The notes under the pieces are model-generated. The model was not told where the DNA came from. It saw only the letters and a program-made list of their open reading frames with translations, and did not search any database. Below are positions 7,877 through 15,936 of a stretch of 64,000 bases of DNA, piece by piece. The stretch is from G963665215 sp963665215 (GTDB lineage: Bacteria > Chloroflexota > Dehalococcoidia > Lucifugimonadales > CAUZJF01). Each line of letters starts with the position of its first letter. Within the stretch, counting starts at the first letter, position 1. The translations under genes and the position numbers were made by a program. Location of the stretch: contig CAXXWW010000008.1 of NCBI GenBank assembly GCA_963665215.2, positions 744,001 to 808,000 on the forward strand, read 5' to 3'.

Positions 7877-9010
7877 CTATCGCTGGGCCAGGTAGGCGTC
7901 GACTCCCTCCAGGAATCGGTCGATGTCCTCGCGGTTGTTAAAGACGTGTGGGTCCACCCGGAACAGGCTTCCATGGTAGAAGGTATCCACGCCGCGCTGG
8001 TACAGGAACTCCCACAGCTTGGAAGCGTCTTCCATCGTGGCCGCGACAACCCCGGCGCGGTGTTCTGGCTGCATTGGTGTCAGTACGTTCAAGCTCCGCT
8101 CGCGCATTCCCGCGATACAGTAGCCAGACAAATCGAGCACCTGCGCCTCCACGGCATCCATTCCCGTTTCCAGAAGTATCTCAAGGCCGGGTTTAGTGCC
8201 GGCAAGACCGATTAGGTTCGGCATCCCCACGTGAAACCTCTCTGCTCCCTCTTTGGGCTTGAACTCTCGGAGGTCCCAGGGCCTGTCGTCCGTGACTGCT
8301 CCCTGTCCACCGGCGTGTGGCGGCATGCGCTCAAGATGGCGTTTGGCCGCGTAGAAGAAGCCGACCCCGGCCGAGCCAAGAAGCCATTTCATGGCGCCAG
8401 TCGCAAGGAAGTCAACGTCCTGCGCGTGGACATCGATGCGCAGCGCTCCCGTCGACTGCATCGCATCGACCAGGAGCACGGCGCCGTGCTGGTGCGCCAG
8501 CTTGGCCACCGCGGCCAGATCATGCCTGAAGCCCGTCTCCTGGGACACGTGGGATATGCTAACCGCTATGGTGCGGTCGTCGATGGCCGCCGACAGGTCG
8601 TCCAGGTGGATAAGGCCGTCTCTACCTTTGACAAACCGGCGCTCCACGTGTGCGCGCGGCGGCAGCATCCACGGGTATGCGGCCGAGGGGTAGGCCGACT
8701 CATCGAAAACCACGTTACTTCCGGGGAGAGGCTCGACCATTTCGACCGCGAGATTGGCCCCGGTCCCGGTGCAGTCGGTAATGGCTATCTCGTCCTCGGC
8801 GGCCCCTATGAGTTCAGCGAATAGCCGGCGCAGCTCGACAAAGTCGTCGAGAGTGTGCATGTAGAGATCGTCCGCATCGTAGGTGAGGTAGTCGATATGC
8901 TGTTGCAGGGCACGCAAGCTGCGAGTGGTCGTGGGAGCTATGCCGCCGCTAAACAGGTAGGCGCGTTTCTCCAGGATGGGGAACAGCGACCGAACTTCGC
9001 TGGGATTCAT
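7877..9010 (-). CDS. Aminotransferase class V-fold PLP-dependent enzyme
   Basis: The protein has 377 aa, with the typical fold-type I order of class V enzymes (cysteine desulfurase/isopenicillin N epimerase-like). EIAITDCTGTGANLAVEMV contacts the cofactor phosphate. The sequence VSISHVSQETGFRHDL, then LLVDAMQSTGALRID, carries the cofactor-binding Asp. ATGAMKWLLGSAGVGFFY contains the Schiff-base Lys. There is no clear desulfurase active-site Cys loop, so a lyase, epimerase or transaminase activity is more likely; the substrate is unknown. It starts with ATG at 9010. The gene converges with the HAD gene and is bracketed with it by inverted IS1380 ends. Confidence 0.85.
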   Translation of the reverse strand: MNPSEVRSLFPILEKRAYLFSGGIAPTTTRSLRALQQHIDYLTYDADDLYMHTLDDFVELRRLFAELIGAAEDEIAITDCTGTGANLAVEMVEPLPGSNVVFDESAYPSAAYPWMLPPRAHVERRFVKGRDGLIHLDDLSAAIDDRTIAVSISHVSQETGFRHDLAAVAKLAHQHGAVLLVDAMQSTGALRIDVHAQDVDFLATGAMKWLLGSAGVGFFYAAKRHLERMPPHAGGQGAVTDDRPWDLREFKPKEGAERFHVGMPNLIGLAGTKPGLEILLETGMDAVEAQVLDLSGYCIAGMRERSLNVLTPMQPEHRAGVVAATMEDASKLWEFLYQRGVDTFYHGSLFRVDPHVFNNREDIDRFLEGVDAYLAQR

Positions 9011-9096
9011 AACTACCTCGGGCCTCGCCTGGAGTGGCTACTGAATATCACGGCGCCGCTCCGAAGTCAACGTAGCTACCAGAGGACCCAGCCCGC

Positions 9097-9278
9097 TTTC
9101 CCAGATCAGCCGGGTGGGTGCGTCGTAATCCGGTAAGAGTGCCGCCTATTTGAGCCGAATACATGGGCAGTGTGTGTGCTAGACTGGCCGAGATAGCGGG
9201 CCCTGATTCTGGATACCGCATCCTCGCTGGAGGCGCCCCATGGGTGAAAGCGCAGACCCGGCCCTGAGACTCCAGTAG
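9097..9278 (+). pseudogene. Solo IS1380 end with transposase start relic
   Basis: This is the inverted partner of 6527-6713. It contains the IS1380 end and then ATG at 9240 followed by GESADPALRLQ and a stop at 9276. It is homologous to the first 12 residues (MGESSDTPLKLQ) of the split IS1380 transposase and then breaks off. It is the left-over end of a second, deleted IS1380 copy in the opposite orientation. Confidence 0.85.
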
Positions 9279-9348
9279 AATGGATGGCGCGTTCTTTAGA
9301 CGCCGCCGGTTTGATATGGGGAATGTCGGGCTGTTAAGGAGTAGAACG

Positions 9349-9873
9349 ATGCGCGTTTCGATGAACCATACCGGCTTCGTGGTAAAAGACCTGGAAAGGT
9401 CACGGAGGTTTTATGTCGAGGGGCTGGGCCTGGAGGAGCTGGCCGTATTCGAGTTCCAGAGCGACGATCTGGGCCAGATCGTCGGGTACGAAAACGCCAA
9501 GATCTACGCCGCGATGCTGGCCGGAAGCGACGGCCACCTTCTTGAGATAATCCAGTACTTGATACCGGAGACCGCCGAAGCGGACCCGGAGCACCAGTAC
9601 CCCAGAGCCCAGACAGGAGCCAGCCATCTGGCCTTCTACGTGGAGGACGCCAGGGCGATGTGGACCCGGCTGTGCGATATGGGCGGCGTACCAATGAACC
9701 CGCCGGTCGAAGTCCTGCCTGGCGTGCTGGAGTGCTACATGCAGGACCCAGACGGCAACTGGATAGAGATAACCCAGGACAACGAGCACAACCGCTCGCA
9801 GTTCAAGATACGCCAGATCATGTCGTCAGCCGCGTCGTCCCCGCACTATGTGGACCGTTCGCGCACGGCATGA
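9349..9873 (+). CDS. VOC-family (glyoxalase/dioxygenase-fold) protein
   Basis: This 174-aa protein has two beta-alpha-beta-beta-beta modules. MNHTGFVVKDLERSRRFYVEGLGLEE carries the first metal-type His, the SHLAFYVEDARAMWTRL segment carries the second, and YMQDPDGNWIEITQ ends with the conserved Glu. Family members bind a divalent metal and act as lyases, isomerases, dioxygenases or resistance proteins. The start at 9349 is supported by AAGGAG about 10 nt upstream; an upstream in-frame ATG lies within the IS1380 relic region. The substrate cannot be deduced. An IS1380 element begins about 35 nt after the stop. Confidence 0.85.
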   Translation: MRVSMNHTGFVVKDLERSRRFYVEGLGLEELAVFEFQSDDLGQIVGYENAKIYAAMLAGSDGHLLEIIQYLIPETAEADPEHQYPRAQTGASHLAFYVEDARAMWTRLCDMGGVPMNPPVEVLPGVLECYMQDPDGNWIEITQDNEHNRSQFKIRQIMSSAASSPHYVDRSRTA

Positions 9874-9907
9874 GGGCCTGGAAGAGCTGCAGTAGAGGTG
9901 CCTCACT

Positions 9908-11634
9908 TAAACCCGAATCCACCGAAGGAGGGCGTCGGGTTAGCGTCCTGAGGCGGCAAGAAGGTGCTCCTGTGCTTCTGGGATAATGGTTTTGTAGCAA
10001 AAAAACGGCCCCGGAAAAGGAGCACCCAGTAGATGCTGCCACGCAACCACCCCGACCGGATCCAAATCACCTTCGACGACCGCCGCTTGGTGGCCAATGC
10101 CGGGCTGCTCCTTCCGGCCACCCTGGCGCGGCACCTCGGCCTGCCCGAACTCGTCCGGCAGCGCCTCGACCTGGGCGATGCCCCGGGGCGGGCGAACACG
10201 AGCGACAAGATGATGACGCTGGTGGCGTCTGCGCTGGCTGGGGGCGACTGCATTGACGACGCCGATGTGTTGCGCACCGGGGGGACGGCCTGCACCCTGG
10301 GCGGCACGGTCAAGGCGCCATCCACCCTGGGCACCTTCCTGCGCAGCTTCCGGTGGGGCCACGTCCGTCAACTCGACCGGGTGAGCCGCGAGTTGCTGGC
10401 CCGGGCTTGGCAGGCCGGGGCGGGACCCGGCGACGGGCCCCTGACCATTGACCTGGACTCCACCATCTGCGAGACCTACGGACTGGCCAAGGAGGGCGCC
10501 CGCCACCACGGCTATACCGGCAAGCGGGGCTACCACCCGCTGCTGGCCATCGCCGCCGGCACCGGAGACGTGCTGATGTCCCGGCTGCGCGAGGGCCGGG
10601 CCAACACCGCCCGCGGCGCCGCCCACTTCCTGCGGGAGACGGTGGGACGGGTGCGCTACGCCGGGGCCAACGGACGACTCACGCTACGGGCCGACAGCGG
10701 GTTCTACACTCATGGCGTGGTATCCGTCTGCCGCAAGATGGATGTCCGCTTCTCCATCACCATCCGCCAGCACAAAAGCCTGCACAATCTCATCGAGGCG
10801 ATACCCGAAGATGCCTGGACGCCGATTCCTTACTGGATGGACGGCGCCGCCGATGTGGCCGAGACCACCTGCACCCCCTTCCAGGCCGAGGCGGACGCCG
10901 CGCCGGTACGGCTCATCGTCCGGCGGGTGAAGCCGACGCCCGGTTCCCAACTGGCCCTCTTCGCCAAATACAGCTATCATGGCTTCATCACCGACCGGGA
11001 CGGGGAGTTGCTCGAACTGGAGGCTGACCATCGCCGCCACGCCGAGATCGAGAATGCCATACGCGACCTCAAGTACGGCGTCGGGCTGAACCATCTCCCC
11101 TCGGGCCGCTTCGCCGCCAACGGCGCCTGGCTGGCCGTCCAGACGATGGCCCACAACCTGGCCCGCTGGACGGCGCGGATCGGTCTGGGAGAGCGGATAG
11201 CCACCACCAAGACCCTCCGGCGGCGGTTCTTCTCCCTGGCCGGACGGCTCACCCGCTCGGCACGCCGGTTGACCCTGCATCTTCCGGATCGCTGGCCTTG
11301 GGCTGAGAAGTTCAGCCGCGCCTTGGCCCGGCTGCGAGCCATTCCACTCCCGGCCTGACGGCACCGTCGGCGACCGACCCACCCACCGGACAACCGAAGA
11401 TCCCCGCAGACTCGTGCCAGCCCGGTCCGAGAGAGTTCCCTGCTGCGTATTCTCTCGCCATCCCGCGCATCGCAGCTCCCGCAGACGGCCATAGGGGCCC
11501 CTGTGCGGCGATGAAGACCGTCCGCCGACCTCCCTACCCCAAATGGAACCCAGGCTATTTCCCCTGTAGCTCCCTCACCCCCCTTCCGCTTTCCTCACGC
11601 CGTCCATCGGTGTCCTTCGGTGGATTCGGGTTTA
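9908..11634 (+). mobile_element. Intact IS1380-family element, second type
   Basis: The element is bounded by perfect 22-bp inverted repeats, TAAACCCGAATCCACC...GGA at 9908-9929 and its complement at 11613-11634. It encloses one transposase gene (10033-11358). A 250-bp non-coding tail lies between the gene and the right end. I could not see a convincing target duplication. Its transposase is clearly distinct from that of the split IS1380 at 4-6.5 kb. Confidence 0.88.
10033..11358 (+). CDS. IS1380-family transposase
   Basis: This is a complete 441-aa DDE transposase. Visible landmarks are DDRRLVANAGLLLPATLARH at the N-terminus, the first Asp in LTIDLDSTICETYG (about residue 140), the second in LRADSGFYTHG (about 220), and the C-terminal helix HAEIENAIRDLKYGVGLNHL with the catalytic Glu (about 340). 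The C-terminus is Arg-rich (GRLTRSARRLTLHLPDRW). The start is at the first ATG, with AAAAGGAG upstream. The gene lies inside perfect terminal repeats, and I see no internal stop, so it is probably active. Confidence 0.93.
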   Translation: MLPRNHPDRIQITFDDRRLVANAGLLLPATLARHLGLPELVRQRLDLGDAPGRANTSDKMMTLVASALAGGDCIDDADVLRTGGTACTLGGTVKAPSTLGTFLRSFRWGHVRQLDRVSRELLARAWQAGAGPGDGPLTIDLDSTICETYGLAKEGARHHGYTGKRGYHPLLAIAAGTGDVLMSRLREGRANTARGAAHFLRETVGRVRYAGANGRLTLRADSGFYTHGVVSVCRKMDVRFSITIRQHKSLHNLIEAIPEDAWTPIPYWMDGAADVAETTCTPFQAEADAAPVRLIVRRVKPTPGSQLALFAKYSYHGFITDRDGELLELEADHRRHAEIENAIRDLKYGVGLNHLPSGRFAANGAWLAVQTMAHNLARWTARIGLGERIATTKTLRRRFFSLAGRLTRSARRLTLHLPDRWPWAEKFSRALARLRAIPLPA

Positions 11635-11696
11635 CGAGAGAGGTTCAGCCTGACGCAGACCTGAACTTCATGGCCATATGGGCAAAATCATTAACT

Positions 11697-11862
11697 AGCA
11701 GGCTGATGAAATAAGGGGTGTGCAGAGGGGCGAATCCCCGGCGCCTGTCCTGAGCCTGCCGAAGGGCCGGGAGTCTGAGAGCCTGCCCTGAGCCTTGTCG
11801 AAGGGGTGACCCTCAGATATGATTTCTCCCCCCTTCCTCGCCGAGCCTGATGCTCCTATAGA
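11697..11862 (+). repeat. Two-hairpin repeat, copy C, carrying two 24-bp inserts
   Basis: Compared with copy A (2736-2882), this copy has the same start (AGCAGGCTGATGAAATA) and the same ATATGATTTCT segment. Two 24/25-bp units interrupt its hairpins: GCCTGTCCTGAGC...GAAGGG at 11743-11766 and GCCTGCCCTGAGC...GAAGGG at 11781-11805. This shows that the 24-bp unit inserts into pre-existing sequence. Confidence 0.85.
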
Positions 11863-11864
11863 TG

Positions 11865-13105
11865 TCAAGGAGTGCTGTGGGATAGGGCTGAGTTCCGTAG
11901 GACGGAGAAGACCTCGCGAGCGACATAGCGTTTGAGGCAGCGGATCACCTCAGCCTTGCTCATTCCCTCGGTGGTGCGACGACGCATGTATGCCTGGGTC
12001 CGCTCATCATGACGAAGTCTGACGACAACAATGCGATGGAGTGCCGCGTTGGCCTGGCGGTGGCCGCCTCGGTTGAGCCGATGCCTGTTGGTCTTGCCGG
12101 AGGAAGCAGGGATGGGATTGACACCGCACAGGGAGGCGAAGGCAGCCTCGGAGTGGAGGCGGTCAGGGTTACTCCCGGCAGCAATGAGGAGGGTCGCCGC
12201 CGTGTCTGGTCCTATGCCGAAGCCATCCACCAGGGCTGGGGCTGCCGTCCGTGTGAGTCGTTGGATCTCGGCCTCCAGGTCCTTTATCTCATTACCGAGT
12301 TGACGGTAGCGACGGGCAAGGGAGCGAAGAGCATACTTGATTCCCTCGTAAAAACCCGTTTTGAGGAAGTTCCAGCGATTTAGCACATCTGCGCGCTACC
12401 GTATGTTGGGGTAGTGTGCGGAACAGAGACTATATATTGTACCCAGGTGTGGGTACGTTTGTTCTAATTCAACCTACACAGACTTTTTACGAGAGAATCA
12501 TACTTGGCCGCCGCGGTGGGACCCTCCATACGACCAAGCCGGAAGCTCTTGGACCGGGTGACAAGGGCACCAGCGGTGAGGCCAGTGAGGTGCTCACGAA
12601 GCCGGGCCGGGGCCGTGACAACCAGGGCCTTCATCTGGTTGATTGCCTGGGTGCGAGCCTTGACGGCCGAGTCCTTGGTGCTCTTGAACATACGGATCAT
12701 TTCGACTTCACCCTCACCTGACTTGGGAGTGGCATCGGCTACTCCGGCAAGCACGGCACGCGCTGCCATCTCCGCATCAGTGGGATCGCTCTTCCCCTTC
12801 CGATAGCGGGTTGACCGGTCGGGCCGGTTGACCTCCACTACGGTATGGCCCCTACTGGTCAGGAATCGGGCGACTCCGGCACCGTAGGAACCGGTGCCTT
12901 CAATCCCGAAGGCATGAATCTCTCCCAGGCCCCGGGACCACCGTTCGAGCTCCAAATACCCATGGGTGGTCGCCACTGTGTGAAGCTCCCCTAGGCGGAC
13001 CCCCTGACGGTCAATGGCCACCGCCACATGCTGATCCTGGTGGGTGTCGACTCCGACGACCAGCTCAACACCACGACTACCTTTATGACCGACGACTCCT
13101 GTCAT
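11865..13105 (-). pseudogene. IS110-family recombinase gene split by a MITE
   Basis: Reading on the minus strand, 13105-12499 gives an N-terminal RuvC-like domain (VVGVDTHQDQHVAVAIDRQG, FGIEGTGSYGAGVARFL, KSDPTDAEMAARAVL). Positions 12339-11865 give the Transposase_20 end (LVDGFGIGPDTAATLLIAAG, FASLCGVNPIPASSGKTNRH). The break is a 159-bp MITE at 12340-12498. Removing it with one copy of its flanking 8-bp repeat restores the reading TAAAKY-ALRSLARRYR in one frame, for about 358 aa. It starts at ATG 13105 after GGAGGTAGAA. It is now non-functional unless the MITE is excised. The right end of the element lies just beyond 11865. Confidence 0.93.
12340..12498. mobile_element. 159-bp MITE inside the IS110 gene, IS1182-like ends
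   Basis: The termini ATTCCCTCGTAAAAA (12340-12354) and TTTTTACGAGAGAAT (12484-12498) are inverted repeats with one mismatch. CATACTTG flanks both sides (12332-12339 and 12499-12506). The repeat arms can be extended to TGATTC, in which case only TACT is duplicated. There is no coding capacity. The left end closely resembles the right end of the IS1182 element (TTGATTCCCTCG, then A/C-rich, then TTTGAG), so that transposase family probably moves it. Confidence 0.9.
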
Positions 13106-13333
13106 TTCTACCTCCCGGAGGATTGCGCGCCGGCCAGGTGAGCGGACAAGACTGCGATGGGGCGTGGGGCCAGGCTCCTATAAGGTCACTGCTCGCCTTG
13201 CCGAGGGCACTTCTGGCGCCACCTCGAATCGAGTCGACAGATCAGGCTGAAGGCATGATGCCAGTCTCAGAAAGGGTCAGGCCCGAGCCGAGGTGGCCCG
13301 GGATTCATCATCGCAGTCTCAGAACTGGCCTTT
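13106..13333 (-). ncRNA. Leader of the second IS110, possible bridge RNA region
   Basis: About 230 nt of non-coding sequence precede the split IS110 gene. It contains the 9-mer TATAGGAGC (minus strand, 13174-13182), which is also present just past the recombinase stop (11852-11860), as a donor guide matching its own right end would be. It also has two copies of CAGTCTCAGAA (13262 and 13314, plus strand). The element's left boundary was not found, so this call is tentative. Confidence 0.3.
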
Positions 13334-13617
13334 GAAGGCAATCTGTTCCTTCCTCTCCCTCGAAGGGAGAGGATTCAGGTGAGGGTGGTCCGACTAGCGG
13401 CCGCAATCGTCCACACCGTGAATCCATATGCCGACTTTCGTCGGCACCCCCTCATCCTAGCCTTCTCCCGCCAGGGGAGAAGGGACTTTTAGGACAGGCT
13501 CCGCCAGGTAGGGGGCCAGGCGGACGGTCGTCCGCCTAAGGCGGATCAGCACCCTACTAGTGCGACACCAGACAAGGTGTTGGGGAACGTGTTATGCGCC
13601 CACGACGAAACCGTTCC

Positions 13618-13646
13618 GTAGGGGCAGGTTTGAAACCTGCCCCTAC
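13618..13646. repeat. Perfect 14-bp stem palindrome, GTAGGGGCAGGTTT type
   Basis: GTAGGGGCAGGTTT is followed by a single G and then its exact complement. Palindromes of this sequence occur as dispersed repeats in several environmental bacterial genomes (recalled, not checked here). Confidence 0.8.
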
Positions 13647-13717
13647 CCAGGCCGGCATAAGGCGTCGGCACCCTATCCCCTAATACGTCTCTTGATCATG
13701 CACTAGGTTAGAAAAGT

Positions 13718-13758
13718 CGAGCCCGATGACTCAAGGTCACCGGGCTCGTTTACCTCTA
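13718..13758 (+). terminator. Terminator-like hairpin
   Basis: The stem is CGAGCCCGATGAC (13718-13730) with GTCACCGGGCTCG (13736-13748), 13 bp with one G-T pair and a 5-nt loop. It is followed by TTTACCTCTATTT. It lies about 60 bp before the truncated epimerase gene and belongs to whatever once lay upstream. Confidence 0.6.
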
Positions 13759-13811
13759 TTTACTGGTGGCGGGAAACATGGGCTAAAGCCTCCGTGAGGT
13801 GAATAGACACT

Positions 13812-14109
13812 ATGGATGCGCTGGTATTGGGAGGGACGCGGTTTATAGGGCTTCAGCTGGTGCGACTACTACATAGCCAAGGCCGTAGTGTGACAGTTCT
13901 CAACCGCGGTCAGACCCAGGCCCAACTGCCCGCCGGGGTCGGCAGCATTGTCGCGGATCGCTCCAAACCGGCTCAAGTCACGGCCGCGCTGCGTGGGAGA
14001 CAGTTCGATGCCGCCTTTGACATCTCCGGCTACAAGCCCTCAGAGCTCCAGCCTGTAATAGCCGCCCTGGACGGCAACGTGGGGAATTACGTCTTCTGCA
14101 GCACTGCCG
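13812..14109 (+). pseudogene. NAD-dependent epimerase/dehydratase, N-terminal fragment
   Basis: The first 99 residues of an extended short-chain dehydrogenase are present: MDALVLGGTRFIGLQLVRLL (Rossmann glycine motif GGTRFIG), VLNRGQT, DRSKPAQVTAAL, and FDISGYKP near residue 75. The reading stops being native at the IS256 end (14110) after NYVFCSTAG. The missing catalytic YxxxK and C-terminal domain are not found on the other side of either IS256 copy, so the 3' part was deleted rather than just displaced. The GGTRFIG type is close to nucleotide-sugar or RNA-binding epimerases. Confidence 0.85.
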
Positions 14110-15477
14110 GAGGTATCTTCAAAAAGTGTGTAAACAGTCAGGCGGTGTACCCTCTCTCTGAACAACACGGGCTCGAGGCCCAAGAGAGGAGATAGACCGC
14201 CCATGAGGAAGGAAAGCACTGAGAGTAGGTCGGAGTCAAGGCCGGAGTGGGAGCAGTTGGAGGATTGGGTGCGAAGCCAGGTCCAGAGGCTGATCCAGGA
14301 GTTGCTGGAGGAGGAGGTGACGGCGTTTCTGGGAAGGGCGAAGTCGGCGCTCAGATCCGACTCGGACTCAGATACCGGCTATCGGAACGGATACGGCAGA
14401 GCCCGGAGGCTTACGCTGAGTTCGGGAACGATACAGCTGAGGCGGCCGCGAGTCCGCGATACCGAGGAGCAGTTCGAGAGCTGGCTGCTGCCGCTGTTCG
14501 TCAACAGGACCGGGAAGGTTGCTGAGTTGATCCCCGAGCTGTACCTGCACGGTCTATCCGAAGGCGACTTCGATCTGGCTTTGCGGGGGCTGCTGGGAGA
14601 GGACGCACCGGTATCGGCGAGCACGGTGGCCCGGTTGAAGGATAAGTGGAACGATGAGCTTGCCCAATGGCGCAGCCGGCCCCTCGATGACCTGGAAGTG
14701 GTCTACATGTGGGTGGATGGAGTCTACGTCAAGGCTGGTCTTGAGAAGGAGAAGGCGGCGGTACTGGTGGTGATGGCGGCCCTGAGCGACGGGAGCAAGG
14801 TGGTGGTGAGCGCTGTTCCCGGATACAGGGAGTCCACAGAGAACTGGTCCGAGGTGCTCAGGGACATCAAGCGCCGGGGCTTGAGCTGCCCGAGGCTGGT
14901 GGTTGGAGACGGACACCTGGGCATCTGGGGAGCTCTGCGCAACGTCTATCCGCAGGCGGCAGAGCAACGCTGCTGGAACCACAAGATCGTAAACGTGCTC
15001 GCCAAGCTTCCAAAGCGACAACAGGACCAGGCCAAGCTCATGCTGCGTACTATCCCCTACGCGCCGACTCGGACAGAGGCTGAGCGGCTCAGGACGGTGT
15101 TCACCAGGTGGTGCGGCGACCATTCCTACGAGGCGGCCTCAGAGGCCTTGGAGCGGGACTGGGACCGCATGGTCACCTTCTATGACTTCCCAAAGGAGCA
15201 CTGGGGGCACCTTCGCACGACGAACCCGGTAGAATCACCCTTCGCGGCCCTCAGGCTTCGGACCGATGCCGCCAAGCGCTACAAGAGGGTCGATCGGGCG
15301 ATAGCGGTGATCTGGAAAATGTTGATGGTCGCCGAACAGCGCTTCAGGCGTCTGAAGGCCCCTGAGTTGATCGAAGACGTCTATCTCGGTGCACAGTATG
15401 CGGATGGAATCGCCATTGAATCAACGGCTGAGAAGGTCGCCGCCTGATGTCGTTTACACACCTATTGACGTAACCTC
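14110..15477 (+). mobile_element. IS256-family element, copy 1
   Basis: The element is 1368 bp with imperfect inverted ends: GAGGTATCTTCAAAAAGTGT at the left against the complement of ACACCTATTGACGTAACCTC at the right. It is essentially identical to 56628-57995, with three nucleotide differences noticed. No 8-9 bp target duplication flanks it, unlike a fresh IS256 insertion. It truncates the epimerase gene on the left and abuts the start of the HEPN gene remnant on the right. Confidence 0.9.
14203..15447 (+). CDS. IS256-family (mutator-type) transposase, copy 1
   Basis: This is a complete 414-aa transposase. It has the N-terminal segment QRLIQELLEEEVTAFLGRAK, the catalytic region VYMWVDGVYVKAGLEKEKAA with the first Asp, RLVVGDGHLGIWGALRNVYP with the second Asp, and the QRCWNHKIVNVLAKLP motif characteristic of the family. 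The Glu lies in TTNPVESPFAALRLRT. An AGAGGAG ribosome site precedes ATG 14203. It differs from copy 2 at three residues (A/G in EVT-x-FLG, W/R in ES-x-LLP, G/R in T-x-KVAEL). It is probably functional. Confidence 0.95.
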   Translation: MRKESTESRSESRPEWEQLEDWVRSQVQRLIQELLEEEVTAFLGRAKSALRSDSDSDTGYRNGYGRARRLTLSSGTIQLRRPRVRDTEEQFESWLLPLFVNRTGKVAELIPELYLHGLSEGDFDLALRGLLGEDAPVSASTVARLKDKWNDELAQWRSRPLDDLEVVYMWVDGVYVKAGLEKEKAAVLVVMAALSDGSKVVVSAVPGYRESTENWSEVLRDIKRRGLSCPRLVVGDGHLGIWGALRNVYPQAAEQRCWNHKIVNVLAKLPKRQQDQAKLMLRTIPYAPTRTEAERLRTVFTRWCGDHSYEAASEALERDWDRMVTFYDFPKEHWGHLRTTNPVESPFAALRLRTDAAKRYKRVDRAIAVIWKMLMVAEQRFRRLKAPELIEDVYLGAQYADGIAIESTAEKVAA

Positions 15478-15494
15478 CGAAAGTTTTTGACGGG

Positions 15495-15893
15495 ATGTGG
15501 TTTATCCCGTTGTCCAACACACCAGATCAACTCCCGGCATATCTTCCTCGGGGAGACATGCACTCGATTTTTATCAGGAGACCTGGTGAAATCGTCAGCG
15601 GAAGACCTTGGGCAAGAACGCTGCTTCGGTGCGACTATGATGTGTCCCCGATATTTTCCAAGCCTTCGAACGCTAGCTCTGAGGAGCCGGATCCCAATGC
15701 GGTGTTTGACATTTCTATGAGAGACGAGAACGTCCGAGAAGTCGATTGGCCCTCATTTTTCCAAGCGTTGTCTATGGTATGTCGACGCCCAATTCGGCCT
15801 GTGCTGATATGGAACACCTTTCCGGACCCCTACGAAATATTTGACTTAGATGTGCTGATTGGCCCAACAAGAGAGGTGGTCTCGTTTGTCTGA
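15495..15893 (+). pseudogene. Possible N-terminal part of a disrupted HEPN-domain protein
   Basis: The open frame MWFIPLSNTPDQLPAYLPRG... to FDLDVLIGPTREVVSFV (132 aa) starts next to the IS256 right end. The frame is open back to the IS, so its N-terminus was probably lost. It stops 17 nt before the IS3 element. By position and composition I read it as the front of the gene whose C-terminal HEPN domain resumes after the IS3 (17128-17685). The direct link is not proven, because the frame has already closed before the IS3. Confidence 0.4.
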
Positions 15894-15936
15894 ACAGCGC
15901 TGCCCGGTTTGATAAGTGGAATCGCGCTGCCGTGCG

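Larger units (their letters stand above)
13334..13811. other. Gene-free stretch with several hairpin repeats
   Basis: I see no gene here. The stretch contains a CTCTCCCTCGAAGGGAGAGG palindrome (13353-13372) followed by GATTCAGGTGAGGGTGG, which is a dispersed-repeat signature. Its counterpart CCCTCATCCTAGCC...CTTCTCCCGCCAGGGGAGAAG lies near 13449-13484. A 29-nt near-perfect palindrome lies at 13618-13646, and a strong terminator-like hairpin is present at 13718-13748. Confidence 0.7.
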
